Shown piece by piece: positions 11,457-23,115 of a stretch of 64,000 nt of DNA. The stretch covers positions 4,527,896-4,591,895 of the forward strand of contig NC_063051.1 in NCBI RefSeq assembly GCF_018812025.1, in the 5' to 3' direction. Made by a program: the position numbers and the translations under genes. Position 1 is the first letter of the stretch. Each line of letters opens with the position of its first letter. Source of the stretch: Megalobrama amblycephala (taxonomy: Eukaryota > Chordata > Actinopteri > Cypriniformes > Xenocyprididae). Under the pieces are notes generated by a model that saw nothing but the letters and a program-made list of their open reading frames with translations, was not told the DNA's origin and did not search any database.

Positions 11457-11601
11457 GGAAGGAAAACACCTCCACTTTCCAGTCGAATTATCATGAATAA
11501 TGACATTTAACTATTACCGTCTACCAAAAGCAACTGCACCAGAAATGACAGCATTGCAACCCAAATCATCCCACAAAAACCATCAAACCCGGAATCGACG
11601 G
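11457..11601 (-). repeat. Right arm of 145-bp inverted duplication
   Basis: Inverted partner of 10067-10211, about 97% identical. Weaker pairing continues to about 11687 after a short insertion at about 11604-11625. The inserted bases include a small palindrome, CACAAATGCAGTTTGTG. The spacer between arms is 1245 bp. Confidence 0.95.
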
Positions 11602-11689
11602 ATCACACAAATGCAGTTTGTGTCAGACGTTCCCCCTGTTTTTGATCTGTAGCTTTAAGACTTTCATGTCACCACATTATTGATCTCAT

Positions 11690-13079
11690 TCCGAATTTAT
11701 GACGCACTTCTCCATTCCCAGAGCAAAATCTGAGGTCTTAACTCTCAGACATAAGTCAATCTCTCCTCACCAACCCCCCAGGACGTCATCTCGATTGACT
11801 TAGCCAAACCGCACCAACAAACGAATCAGAGCCTGTGCACATTACTCTTGAAATTTTAAAGAAGTGCTGTTTTATTTTATTCATTGAGGAATCCATTATA
11901 GGCCGTATTCCTAAGAAGTATGTAAATGACGTGCCTTTCAAGGTAGAGTCTGGGCAGAATCCTCTCCATCAACTAATGACACCGCTCATTACATGCAGAA
12001 CAGAGCGGAATGAAAGTGCTCCTGTCTGTGGCAGTGTCTTCCCTGTGTAAATCCCTATGAAATGCTAATATCTCACTTCTAATTAAAGGATACTAAGTCC
12101 AAATGTACCTACGTGCCAGTAACATAAATTTTATTAATGTTTTTTTTCGTCGCTACAGCCATGTCTAGGCTTCATTCCATTAATTCATATTTAATACCAC
12201 TGCTGCTCAAGCATTCTTCTCTTTTTTGCTTTCGTTGCCTTTATTTCTTTCTTTTCTTTTTTTGAACACTTGTGGCCCACGATTACAAACAGATGCTCAT
12301 TGTGAGCAGAAGCATCATTATGGGGTTGTGAAACTATAGTTTTTTGCAGGTGCATGAGCGCCTGGCCACACAGACGTTTGCACAAACACTCAAGTGCATA
12401 TAAGGTGCTAAAACTATCAGAAAAAAACAACAACACTGAGTTAACCAGTATGGCCTCTCTGAGCCTGTACACATTTACTGTATTGACACATGTCTGCATG
12501 TAAACATGTTTACAAAAAAATGTGCAGCCATTCTACGAATCCGACCTTGAAGTCTGCAAACAACAGCTACACAAAGTTCATTAAGAGCAGGTTAAAAACA
12601 ACGTCGTTCCCTTTTGCCTTAAAGAAAAAGCTAGCTTTGTGCATTGCTTTTTCTAAGACACAAAATGCAGGGAAAATTGATCACGTTGGTATCATCATTG
12701 AATTAAAAAGCCTACCTAATGGTTAGTATGAAATACGGCCTAATTAGGGCTTTGGTTTTATAGCGCCTGTTAACGTAGTTATCACTTACAACATTGTAAT
12801 GTCAAAATCAATACGGATTACTTATGTCCTATCCGCCTCCATTCCGTGAGGTGACGATAGTTTATCTGTCTGTGCACTTATTAGGCAGGATTGAGCCAGA
12901 CAGTGTTTGAAAAAAAGAAGAAAAAAAAGAAAGAACCAAAACTCAATCTATGCAGCCCCATTCATATGGTATTACTCACACAACCAAATCTAATCAAAGA
13001 AAAATTTATTCCAGCCTGAAAGTAGCAAAAAACTTCACAGTAAAATACACTCACTGATTTACTACTGTCTGTAGAGTCG
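11690..13079. promoter_or_regulatory. Low-repeat block, possible regulatory sequence
   Basis: About 1.4 kb without recognised transposons. The stretch 12720-12900 (AATTAGGGCTTTGG, then GATAGTTTATCTGTC) is the most enhancer-like by eye. A 102-codon minus-strand frame at 12191-12499 has no recognisable motif. Function unknown. Confidence 0.25.
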
Positions 13080-13096
13080 ATAGAAAGATAAAATCA

Positions 13097-13303
13097 AGCA
13101 CCTAGGCATGCAGACTACTTCTACAAACATTTGTGAAAGAATGGGTCGCTCTCAGGAGCTCAGTGAATTCAAGCGTGGTACCGTGATAGGATGCCACCTG
13201 TGCAATAAGTCCATTCGTGAAATTTCCTCACTACTAAATATTCCACGGTCAACTGTTAGTGGTATCATAAAGTGGAAGCAATTGGGAACAACAGCAACTC
13301 GAT
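13097..13303 (+). pseudogene. Tc1-like transposase, N-terminal fragment
   Basis: The frame reads MGRSQELSEFKRGTVIGCHL and then NKSIREISSLLNIPRSTVSG, the first helix-turn-helix of the paired-like DNA-binding domain of fish Tc1 transposases. Upstream residues (MQTTSTNICER) also belong to the family leader. One codon is missing after SGII, where the family has TKW and this copy KW. Homology stops at about 13303 where GATA-type simple sequence begins, so the catalytic domain is gone. This is a different Tc1 lineage from the element at 55521-57075. No TIR was found beside it. Confidence 0.85.
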
Positions 13304-13458
13304 AATTCTATCTATCGATTATTATTCTATTGATTGATTGATTATTCCATCTATCGTTCAGCCGTTCTTGGCTGATAGAATAATTGATCAACCAATAGTA
13401 TAATCGATCGATCGAAAGATAGAATAATAGATAGGTCGGTAGATAGATAGATAGATAG

Positions 13459-13509
<51 letters not shown>
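13304..13509. repeat. Self-complementary (GATA)n/(TATC)n microsatellite
   Basis: (TAGA)n runs directly into (TATC)n at about 13460, giving a perfect local palindrome. Before it are degenerate GATT/GATA units that are also partly inverted (13310-13440). Confidence 0.9.
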
Positions 13510-13510
<1 letters not shown>

Positions 13511-14240
13511 ATAGATCTAAAAAAAAAATCGATTGAAAAAGTGCATATTTCTATCTTGCAAACATGAAGGTAAAGAAAAAGAAGTAAAGTAAAAGTAAGA
13601 AAAAAGAGAAATAGAACACCACAAAATTCTAATCTCCATTTAAATCCATGTTATGACAATATACCCACAGATAAAGTGTAGCCTGCACTGAAGCGTCTGC
13701 CCGCTTCAGATCTAAGGTTACAGTGGCTGACCTTCAACATTCCTCAATGTCCCAGAATGCCATTCATCTACAGCTGCAGATAACGCTGAGTAAATATCAT
13801 AAGCATGAGGATTTTAGGATTGAGGTGAGGCCGGCCACATCCTTAACCTACAAGGAAGAGGGCGAAAAGAGATCTACCCTTTAAGGGCCATTTCCTGAAG
13901 GATCTGCTGTAAAAATACAAAAAAGAAGCCATATCCATGTCCTGTCATTTCTCTTGGCATTAACGTTTTTCATCATCCCTTTGATAAAGGGTCCTCTGAC
14001 TAATCACATAAGCCATGTGTTCTGAAAACCTGCATTAAATTGACAGTATTCTTAAACACGTTACAGACACGAGCAGAATAAAAGGTCCTAAAGTTACTCA
14101 CCAATCAGAGAAGAGAATAAAAGAGCTTGATTGGTCAGATAGGCTTGAAGAGTCTTGTGAATGAGGGCGCAGCAGTGAGAGGAGGGACACAACCTGTGAC
14201 TGCACTAATCTGTTCTGAAACACACCAACCCTTATCCCCT
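13510..14240. other. Low-repeat sequence
   Basis: No gene or repeat family recognised. 13675-13860 is less AT-rich and possibly constrained, on composition only. Confidence 0.35.
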
Positions 14241-14760
14241 GCTGATATATACCTAAACAAGACAAACACAGGCAACCAGTGAACAGGCAACCACAACAAA
14301 CAAAAGAGTGAAAAAATGAAAGAGAGAGTGAGAGAGAGAGAGATACAAGACAAAAGAACAGAGAGAAATACTAATGAATTTAGTATAAAAAAGTAAAAAA
14401 GTACAAAACAAAATATTATAATATATTATAACCCAAAAACTAATGATATAAATAACCATTATAAAATAAAAAATATAATAAAGATTATAAAATTAAATAA
14501 AATATGCATTATAAAATAATAATAAAACAAATTAAAATAAAATAAAATATGATTATACATTTGGCCATTTATAAAAATTGTCAAAAAAAAGTGGTCATTT
14601 ATAAAAATGGTCTAAATTTATAATCATATTTTCATTAAAATTAAGAAAATCTTTCCAGTCGTTTCCATTTTCTTTCCAATTATCATAATGACAAAATAAA
14701 TAACATAAAAAAAAAATTGGAAAAAATATTTATGAAGACTCATCCTACACAATTTTTGTC
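14241..14760. other. AT-rich, A-run-rich sequence
   Basis: Includes a GA-rich patch (14320-14345) and many AAATA-type runs. No gene seen. Confidence 0.5.
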
Positions 14761-14879
14761 CGCAAGTAGCAAATCATGACTGTAATGTCAGCTAAAGGCT
14801 ATTGGCTATTTTGTTATGTGAAATATGAATGGCTGTAGACAGAGAGAAAGAGAACCCAGCCAAGAAAAAAAAACCTAAA

Positions 14880-15400
14880 TATCATTAGCGATCATGCGCC
14901 AAGACGTGGGCAAGGTTGAATAATGTAATAATAAGAGGCAAGGCCTGTGACATTTGTTTCTTATTGTCTAAGTGGCAGTTTAAAGGCCTCTACCCCGGGC
15001 CGGGCCCCTGGCCTTCCTTCTGCTCTGTTTTAACAGAGATGAAACCATATTAGGATGTGTATGCTAAAGTAAACAATAACATAGTTGCAATGAGATGGAA
15101 ATTTTTCAGCTAATGGTGTTTGTCATTCCTGTTTTCAGTCCTGGACTTAAGCTCTTTGCTGCTTTCTCTTTTTTTCCACGTCTTCTTTCTTTTTTCCCTC
15201 CCTCCCTCGAGCTTGGGAGGACTGTGTTTATGAATAACAACTAAAGCGGCCAATCCTCAACCTGCTGCAAAACACACAGTAAACAGATCTGCTTTTAACG
15301 TGCCTCTTCGCTTTATTTGTTTGATGCGTTGAATTAGCTTTCAGTCTACAGTGAGGAATATTTAATCAGAGAAGTGACAAATAAAATGCATGCTACTTTG
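14880..15400. promoter_or_regulatory. Candidate noncoding regulatory block
   Basis: Low-repeat sequence with a GC-rich core (CCCCGGGCCGGGCCCCTGGCC, about 14994-15015) between AT-rich stretches, and a pyrimidine tract at 15165-15205. No coding signal. Function is inference. Confidence 0.3.
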
Positions 15401-15823
15401 TCCATGCAATAACATTAATTTTAATATTATACAGTATTTTAGCCCAAAAGATTACATATTACAGACCAAGTGCAAAGAGAGCAATTTAAAGTGATAACTC
15501 ACCCCAAAAAAGACATTTTTCATTCAAAGCAAGGTTTCTTCAATTTTTTTTTTAAAACCAAGGACCCCTTTCATAACCACAAACTGTTTGCAGACATTCT
15601 CAACAAGAGCTGTATTATTATTATTCAGATAGAAACCTCTAATATATTGCATTTTATACCCTACCCAATATTGTAGTATAGTATTATTTGCATATTTGAC
15701 TGTATGAACAGTCAATCGTTCCTTTACAATATAGCCTAGTACCTTTTACTATTTTGAATCAATGGATTTTCTATCAGTTCTGAAATTTTCAGCAGACATC
15801 CTGAAAATTTGGCCCAATTTGGG

Positions 15824-15854
<31 letters not shown>
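15824..15854 (+). repeat. Poly-A run
   Basis: Thirty-one consecutive A. Confidence 0.95.
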
Positions 15855-15857
<3 letters not shown>

Positions 15858-15920
15858 AACTTACAGACCATAAAAGTAGTCCAAAAGTAGGACCTTTGCA
15901 TAAATCACCAACAAAATCAA

Positions 15921-15997
15921 TATCACTGATATATGCCATTGTGAAATCACTTAATTAATGCAATTAAGTGATTTCACAATGGCATATATCAGTGATA
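15921..15997. repeat. Perfect 36-bp inverted repeat, 5-base loop
   Basis: The left arm 15921-15956 and right arm 15962-15997 are exact reverse complements, separated only by AATGC. No recognised transposon terminus flanks it. A transcript across it would form a 36-bp uninterrupted stem. Confidence 0.98.
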
Positions 15998-16433
15998 CAA
16001 TGAAACAGCATTGCATTAATTGCATAAACAGTATTTGTGCAATTCTGTTTTTGCCAAAGTGGCAAAGAAATTAGATGTTTTACCTTTAACAAAGTCCAAA
16101 GTCAAACTCTTATTACAGTTTAAAAACCACAACAAAACTTCAGCTAACCAGTGTAGGCGTATCTCCTTTCCTACCCACAGCACAAATACACTCCCCCTCT
16201 CTCTTTGTCTCTCATACACACACACACCTTTCAAATGCAAGCTGTTTATTTACTTAATGTTAAAGCTATTCCATTAAGCAGCCAGGCCCAGGTGCTTCAT
16301 CCCTAAAAGGGATTTTGCTTCCTCAAATAAATACAGCAGCGAGGCACTGCCAAAAAGATACTGACCATGGATATAGCGAATGTCAGATAGAGAACAACAA
16401 ACATCAACCTGTATAAATCATTAAGGACATACA

Positions 16434-17334
16434 GGGGAGCGCGGGGCACAAACAACCGCTGGGTTAGTTGTAACACGCATGGTTTAAATACTTCCACACA
16501 CGCTAGCATGAAGAAATTTAGCATATTTACTAGTTGCCATCTCGACAATATATAGAGAAAAAAAATTGTGCCAAAATTCTGAAATCTTTGGAAGATATCA
16601 CTGAACATTTATTTAACAATAGCAAAAGTAAATTTCTGACTTAAGCTAATTTTTCATCTATATTTTTTGTGTTTATATTAAAATTAGACAAATCTGATAT
16701 TATTTTAAACACCAATCTGTTGTTTAGCAGTTTAGATAGTTGCGCAGATAGGGTTCGTTGTAACACTGTGTTACAATGTGGCCCGCTACTAGAACTATAC
16801 TATTCTATACAGTTACGATTTTGAGAAACCATGGAAAAAATGTGAATAAAGACTGAGAGGAAGAACCTGAATATCCAGAAAATATTATTTCAAGAAATTT
16901 ACAGCATTTGTAGTGGCTCATCTATTTATCTTGTGTTCTATGAGAGTGTTCACTGTCAAACCACAAAATTATTTAAATATGAATTTCTAAAAAATGCCAT
17001 TTATTTTATCTTTTATTGACAAAATATTTTAGTTTGTCATGTATATATTTTTTTTAATTAAATCAGATAACATTTTAGTTGTCATATGGTCATGTTACAA
17101 CGTGCCCCATCACATGTTACAATGTGCCCCACCTATGGGGCATGTTGTCACATTTCCCTTCCCTTCTTTCAGGGTAAATAAAGAAAAAACTATACACTGT
17201 ATTAATGAAACAAGGCCACATTTGTACCAGACATGTGTGAAATGAATGTGGAACAAAAGCAATTCTCTGAACCCTAAGTAGATTTACACAAACTGAGAAA
17301 GTCAAAAAGCGTTAGGTTGTGCCCCGCGCTCCCC
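16434..17334. mobile_element. Unclassified 901-bp TIR element with internal TGTTACAAYGTGCCCC repeats
   Basis: The ends carry perfect 18-bp TIRs, GGGGAGCGCGGGGCACAA at 16434-16451 and its complement at 17317-17334. The outside bases are TACA on the left and TACT on the right, a possible imperfect 4-bp duplication. TGTTACAAYGTG(C/G)CCC occurs at 16769-16784, 17093-17108 and 17115-17130, and a related inverted copy at 17137-17152. TTGTAACAC and GTGTTACAA form a palindrome at 16758-16776. No transposase frame was found; a 101-codon minus-strand frame at 16303-16608 crosses the left TIR and is taken as chance. Superfamily not assigned. Confidence 0.8.
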
Positions 17335-18120
17335 TACTCTAAATTTCAGTGAATGTTTGGAGTTTATGATGAATTATGAACTTGATCTGGTGTATTTTTA
17401 AGGAAGGCAAGCTAAGACTAAGCCCACAGTGTATGGCTTACCTGGTTATGTTGAACAATGTGCTAATGATTTCACTTTCGTCTTACCAAAATGAGTTCAA
17501 CCATGCAGTGTATTTGCATTGCTAGTACAAAGAAAACAAAACAACTAGGGGGAAAGAACAGACAACCTTACTTAAGAAAAAAAATAAGCAAATGCATTCA
17601 TTTGATGTTGGAAGCACCGCCTATAATCATTCTATCATTCAATTTGACCCATTTAAAATGCGGTCATCTCCTTTCAGCTGGATGAAGAAATTGAAAAGTG
17701 ATGCAAAAAAAAGAAAAGAAAGGAAAAACAGAGTATGTCTTTAGATGAAAAGAAGACAAACTGAGCTTTGTGATATATGTGACAAACACTCTCGCACACA
17801 CTCCTCATGGAGCGATTTTGCGGACAGATTTCCCTTTCATCTCTCCGAAGACAACTTCTCTGACAGAAGCCGAGACTGCTGCCTGCCTGACTGCCATCAC
17901 TTCCATTCAGTACAAAGATTCTGTCACGAAGACTCGCTCCGACGCAGTGGCAGACCAACTATATCAAAGCCTTTCCACCTCTAAGAGAGCAGAATTCATG
18001 AAGTTATCAATACCATGAAACATATAATGGATTTGTAATTATGATATTCTAATATGCATTTGGAGAAGTGCACTTTCAGGTAAACTATGTGACTTTTTTT
18101 AAAAGCATGAAGGCATAAAC
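17335..18120. other. Low-repeat sequence, 17690-18015 possibly regulatory
   Basis: Two overlapping frames at 17745-18018 are open for about 80 codons each, one rich in Cys/His/Ser. Neither has recognised motifs or splice borders, so coding is not supported. The remainder is unassigned. Confidence 0.3.
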
Positions 18121-18124
18121 CTGT

Positions 18125-18340
18125 TAGAAATGTTGGTTACACTTTGTTTTACAGTACATGTACTTTTACATGTACTATAGTGTACTTTAAGTGTACTTAC
18201 CCAAGAAAGTACTGTAATATTAGGTAACTACATGGGTCAAGGTTAGGTTTAGGGTTAGTACATAGTTATAACCCAGTGATTGTAATTTCTATAAGTAGTA
18301 CATAGTATGTACATGAAGAACAGGACTGTAAAATGTTAGA
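18125..18340. mobile_element. MITE fragment (TTACACTTTGTTTTACAGTA type)
   Basis: The left end TTACACTTTGTTTTACAGTA resembles a common cyprinid MITE with repeated GTAC/TACATGTAC units, and the body has the usual GGTTAGGTTTAGGGTTAG. At the right, GGACTGTAAAATG is the decayed inverted end. Confidence 0.6.
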
Positions 18341-18660
18341 GAAACTTTTATCTAACAATAAAATAACCTAGAAAGAAAAGTAGCAAGTTTTAAACACATC
18401 AAAAAATTTAAAATAATACTTTGGATCTGTTCCACCTCTATTTTGCCCTTCTCGACTGTTTCCAATAATCAAAATGATACAACATCACAATTTTGACCAT
18501 TTATATTCAAGTTGTAAACAGTACAAATAGCTTTTTTTTTTTTTTAAATGTACGTTTTGGACATCATGGTACCATGGTAATGCTGTTATATAGAACCATC
18601 CATGGTATTTCCATGGTATAATCACCTGACACTTCTACAGTACTTCTCTGTAAAAGAAAA
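18341..18660. repeat. Diverged repeat with CCATGGTA units
   Basis: Four or so ATGGTACCATGG/CCATGGTAT motifs at 18567-18622 suggest an old MITE. A poly-T lies at 18533-18545. Confidence 0.35.
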
Positions 18661-18689
18661 TGCTGACAATTTCAAGATTAACAGAAAAA

Positions 18690-19370
18690 GAGGCTAGCGC
18701 TAATTCTTTCGTTTAAGATGTTACCGCTCTAAAAACTTTTTATTACAGCATAGTTGAAATCCTCTCTGGAGTTATGCACACGGGCGCATAAACAACTGTG
18801 TGACTAGCGTAAGCATTTAACTTTCTCGTTAGCAATCTCCCCCGTGTGGTGCTTCAGCCATGCTGGCTTGTTTATTATGTTCATAGCTTTGGCAGAAAAA
18901 GAGATTTAAGTGAACTCCTACAAATCGCAAGCACTTGTAAATGCATAGAAACACACTCAGCTGTAGAAACAGGGGAATTAGAGGCTTACCAAATGCTAAT
19001 GCTAATACAAAGCAATTTTCAACCTGATGCTGATACACAGAATTACATTTTTTTTGTAGTAAGCAATAAAATGTACTCGGAAGAGCTATTACATGGACCC
19101 TAATCCACCTCTGCGCCCTAACATGCATCAATATACAACTTTTCATTTGGTGTTACCTCAGAATTTCCATCTTTGTGGTTGCCGTAAAACGAGAGGATGA
19201 GGCAAATAAAGTAAATAATCAAGTGTATGATCTTCAGAGGCATTCCAATTTAGCCCTTGGCAGGCACCACACAGCATGCAAATATCATATTTTCCCCTGC
19301 TGTTTAGTTCTCTGAAAATGTACTCAGAGTTTAAGTGGATATACACTTACTTAAACTTATGGAAGTGTGG
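18690..19370. promoter_or_regulatory. Candidate enhancer-like block
   Basis: About 680 bp free of recognised repeats, with clustered ATGCTAATGCTAATAC (18991-19006), AATAATCAAG, and an octamer ATGCAAAT (19276-19283). Open frames on both strands are unremarkable. Function inferred from composition alone. Confidence 0.3.
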
Positions 19371-19713
19371 TTGAGTGAGAATACGATTATACCAGGCATC
19401 CATACAGAAGAAAAACTATTGGAAAGTGGACTGAATTAAATGTATTGGTAAGGAATTTTGTGTTATACCAAAGTGTATGATAAAAAAAGTTTGAAAATGC
19501 ATTCAATTATCAAAATCTGAAATCCAAAAATGTATGTAATTCTTCAGCTTCATTCTCATTATAATCTGCACATCAACCGTTTTTAAACACTGACATGCTG
19601 TATGCAAATCCTGCACAAAAACTTGCTAAAAGGGAGAGAAAAAAGATAGATAAACCTACACCCTTACCAGATACCCACTGGAACGGCCAAACCTTACACC
19701 CATCTAAAAGCAG
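19371..19713. other. Unassigned sequence
   Basis: AT-rich; nothing recognised. Confidence 0.4.
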
Positions 19714-20276
19714 TTAAAGGGATAGTTCACCCAAAAATGAAAATTCTGTCATCATTTACTCACCCTCATGTCGTTCCAAACCCGTAAGACTTTCGTTCAT
19801 CTTCGGAACTCAAATGAAGATCTTTTAATATAATCTGACAGATTCTTGTCCCTCTATTGACAGCCTACACAACTACCACTTTGACGCTAGAAAAACTAAT
19901 CCATATGAATTGAGCGGTTTAGTCCAAATTTTCTGAAGATCAACAATTGATCTTCTGAAGAGATCAATTGTTATTTGTGAATAAAAGGTTCAATTCAATC
20001 TGTTCATCATATAAAGCGATCGCGTCTCTTCAGAAAATTTGAACTAAACCACTCAATTCATATGGATTAGTTTTACGATCTCTTTATTAACTTTTTGACG
20101 CGTCAAAGTCGCAGTTTCACAGCTGTCTATGGAGGGACAGAAAGCTCTCAGATTTCATCAAAAAGATCTTCATTTGTATTTCGAAGATGAACAAAAGCCT
20201 TACAGGTTTGGAACAACATGAGGGTGAGTAATTGATGGCATTTTTTTTTTCATTTTTGGGTGAACTAACCTTTTAA
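19714..20276. mobile_element. TTAA foldback MITE, copy 2 (long form)
   Basis: Starts TTAAAGGGATAGTTCACCC and ends GGGTGAACTAACCTTTTAA, with TTAA at 19714-19717 and 20273-20276. The two halves are inverted over nearly their whole length: ATCTTCGGAAC pairs with the GTATTTCGAAGAT region, and TAATCCATATGAATTGAGCGG with its complement at 20045-20065. It is therefore one long hairpin of about 560 bp. Noncoding. Confidence 0.9.
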
Positions 20277-20464
20277 GATAAAAGGTACGTAACTATAAAT
20301 AAATATTATTAGTATTTTTGTCCTGTTTTCCAATAAAAATATCTAATCTTGTTGGAGCCGATAGCATTGTGGGCGGTGCATAAAAAAACTCAATTAAAAT
20401 CAGGGATGTCGTGGATATCAAAAGACTTAAACTAAATGCACAACATTACAAAAAACTATAGTTA

Positions 20465-20467
<3 letters not shown>

Positions 20468-20542
<75 letters not shown>
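20468..20542. repeat. (TA)n microsatellite
   Basis: About 37 TA units. Confidence 0.95.
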
Positions 20543-20546
<4 letters not shown>

Positions 20547-21869
20547 CATTGTCAACAGACAATGCAGAAAGACAGAAGACAGGAGTACAGTAACATTTTA
20601 AGAAGGTGTATATGGTGAGAAAAATAGAAAGCAAAATACAAAAAATAACAAAACAGAAAACAAACACATAGTGAACAAAGTTTGCATATTTGGGTGTGTG
20701 TGAATGTGTCTGTAATCATGAGCTCATGGGAAAGGATGGGAAGTCCCTTTCTTGTCCACCATACTGTCAGAGACAGAACACAGACACACAAACACAGTCT
20801 TTCTCACACCCTGTGCCTCAATACTGTACATGAACACCCCTACTTCACTTCTATGGTTTGCTCTGGTCTCTGTGTTAGCTGCTTAGGGCCTTTCCATTCT
20901 GAATAAGACAGGTTGGGAAACCTATTTAGAAACCGAATTTCATTTCAAATACCGTTTGTTGCAGGCTAATGGCTAAGTTTTCCTTCTTGTAGCACCTGGA
21001 AGTCCTGTTAATTATTGACAATGACCATTTAAAATATGTTGACTCAGAAAGTTGACAAGGATTAATAAAAGCCAAATCCTGTCTCAAAAAGAAAAACATA
21101 CAAAAACAAAGGGAATAAAAGACCTGTGCAGTAGGGCAAATAAGCCATCCTGTTTAGCGGTAAACTTTGACAAAAATAAACAACCTCCTTTTCTTTCAAC
21201 CTTGAGAAAAGTATACAAACATAAGAGCTGCAACAAATCAAGTGATTCATTAAACTAGATATAGAATAATAGCACTAGTCCTGCCCTGTCTAGTCCGTCA
21301 ACAAGCACACACACATACAGGCACACAGAGCTCCATTGGAGTCTAATAACTAATCATTTGTTTACCTTCTCCAAGGACTTGCTTATTTGCGGCCGTCTTC
21401 AGTTCCAGCGCTGCGCTTAACCTCCCTGCCCTGCAGAGACAACAAACACACAGAAAAAGCTGTAGCTATAAAATTACTGCAGCTGTCACAAACCATCAGT
21501 CATCTCTGTGCATACAAAATGACATTAAAGTAAGCTATTTTGGAGTTGTGATGGTGCAGATAAAGTAATGAGGACTCAACCGTGGACACACAGGAGTACA
21601 TCATCTACTGAACAAAACTTGAGAGAAGCAGAAAAACTCATATCTGCAGAGAGAAGCAGAAATATCTCATATCTCTCATATCTTATATCTGCAGCATTAC
21701 TAAACCATAAGCTACAATATGGAAATGAGTTATTCATCATCATTATCAAACCATAAAGGGTTAAACTTGCCTTTATATCAACCGACAGTTGTACTATAGA
21801 GTCTATCCTACACCTGATGCTATTTTTTGGACATGAATACTATCGTACTATCATACATAAGTCCCTTAT
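20543..21869. other. Unassigned low-copy sequence
   Basis: No repeat or gene recognised. A short duplicated motif ATATCTCATATCTC is seen at 21660-21690. Confidence 0.35.
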
Positions 21870-22150
21870 GATCACCAAGGATACATTTACAGTAATATTG
21901 TTTAGTATTATTACAATTTAAAATATCTGCTTTTATTTTAATATATTTTTTAAAAATTATTACTGTGATGGCAAAGCTGAATTTTCAAATCATTCTAAAA
22001 TGCTGAATTAACGCTCAAGAAACATTTCTTACTATTATCTATGTTAAAAGAGTTGTGATCCTCATAAAAAGTTTTGAAAAATTATAAACTGGCACTTTAG
22101 TTTAATTTATTGCATCATTGCTGAATAAAAGTATTCTTTTTTTTTTCTAA
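21870..22150 (-). mobile_element. GAACGGTAGTGTA-family MITE, internal fragment
   Basis: In reverse orientation it has ACTGTGATGGCAAAGCTGAA, GCTCAAGAAACATTTCTTA and TTGCTGAATAAAAGTATT, in family order. Both termini are lost. Confidence 0.7.
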
Positions 22151-22349
22151 GAAAATGTTACAGAAATTTGAATGGTGGTACCACCATTGTTGTAACACCC
22201 TGGAACACCAAGTACACACTACAGTATATAATTATGTAAACAATTCAGTACCATAGTATATATCACAGAACTATAGTCTTGATTAAAATCACTGTACCAT
22301 CATCATCAAAAAAAAAAAAAAAAATTGGTCATGGTACTACCATTATACA

Positions 22350-22471
22350 GTAGTCAACATTTAAAGTGGATCAAAACCTTTCAAAGTTGCCCTAACAGCT
22401 TCTTCTTAGAACAACTTAGTTCTTAGTACAACTCTGATGACCATTTTTGATCCACTTTAAATGTTGACTAC
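22350..22471. mobile_element. Short MITE with perfect 27-bp TIRs
   Basis: The arms 22350-22376 and 22445-22471 are exact inverted copies, starting GTAGTCAACATTTAAAGTGG. TA dinucleotides lie just outside. At 122 bp it is a minimal nonautonomous element, possibly Tc1/mariner-derived given the TA. Noncoding. Confidence 0.85.
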
Positions 22472-22599
22472 CATAACTTGGACGTGCCAGTTTCAAAGTA
22501 TCACAGTATTACCATCTGATGCCATCACTGTATGACTTTTTATAAGTCACCTCTTCCCAAAAGCCACAAAGGCAAAAAGTTCACAAGCTCGCATTGAAA

Positions 22600-23115
22600 G
22601 TCTCGACTAAAAATTATACTCTAAGCATATTCTCATACTACACTGCTGAGAAAGATACTGCAGGCCAACATCCCTTGGGCATTTGAATATAAGCATGAAA
22701 GCTTAGCCGAACGTGAAAAAATATGCAGTTTACATTTGCCAGTCAAAACAGTGGCTGGCCGTTTGAGCAGAGTGATTCTGTTTATCTCAGGTAAAGTGAG
22801 CGCAGATAAAACACATTGGTACAGCTCGTCCATGTCTCTGCATCAATTACCTGTTAAACACCCTTGTTAAGGTGGGTGGTCAGCATTTACTTGGCGACTA
22901 AAAACACCAGTCACCACAAGGACCATATGAGTTTTCTGCATATCTTGTGCTGATTCCATTTTCTTTCATTCTAATTCATTAGACTTCAATTAACACGTCA
23001 TCCCTGCTGTTATGAATCAATAGCTCGTGGTGACAGGTGATGAATTTTTCAGCTTAAAAAGCTAAACATCATTTATTCAAATCACCTGCTAAGGTCTCAG
23101 GTGCTAAATGAGTTT
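22600..23115. promoter_or_regulatory. Candidate enhancer-like block
   Basis: Low-repeat stretch with TTAATTAACACG-like and ATTCATTAGA homeodomain cores, paired CAGGTGATG/CACCTGC E-boxes (23033-23102) and no coding signature. Inference from composition. Confidence 0.3.

Noticed and set aside
15921..15997. Confident microRNA call
   Set aside because: No recognised mature sequence, and the stem is perfectly paired; no expression evidence.
16303..16608. 101-codon hydrophobic minus-strand frame
   Set aside because: Crosses the border of a TIR element and has no recognisable domain.
17745..18018. Cys/His-rich frame as a zinc-finger exon
   Set aside because: Cysteine and histidine spacing does not fit a known finger, and a second frame is equally open.
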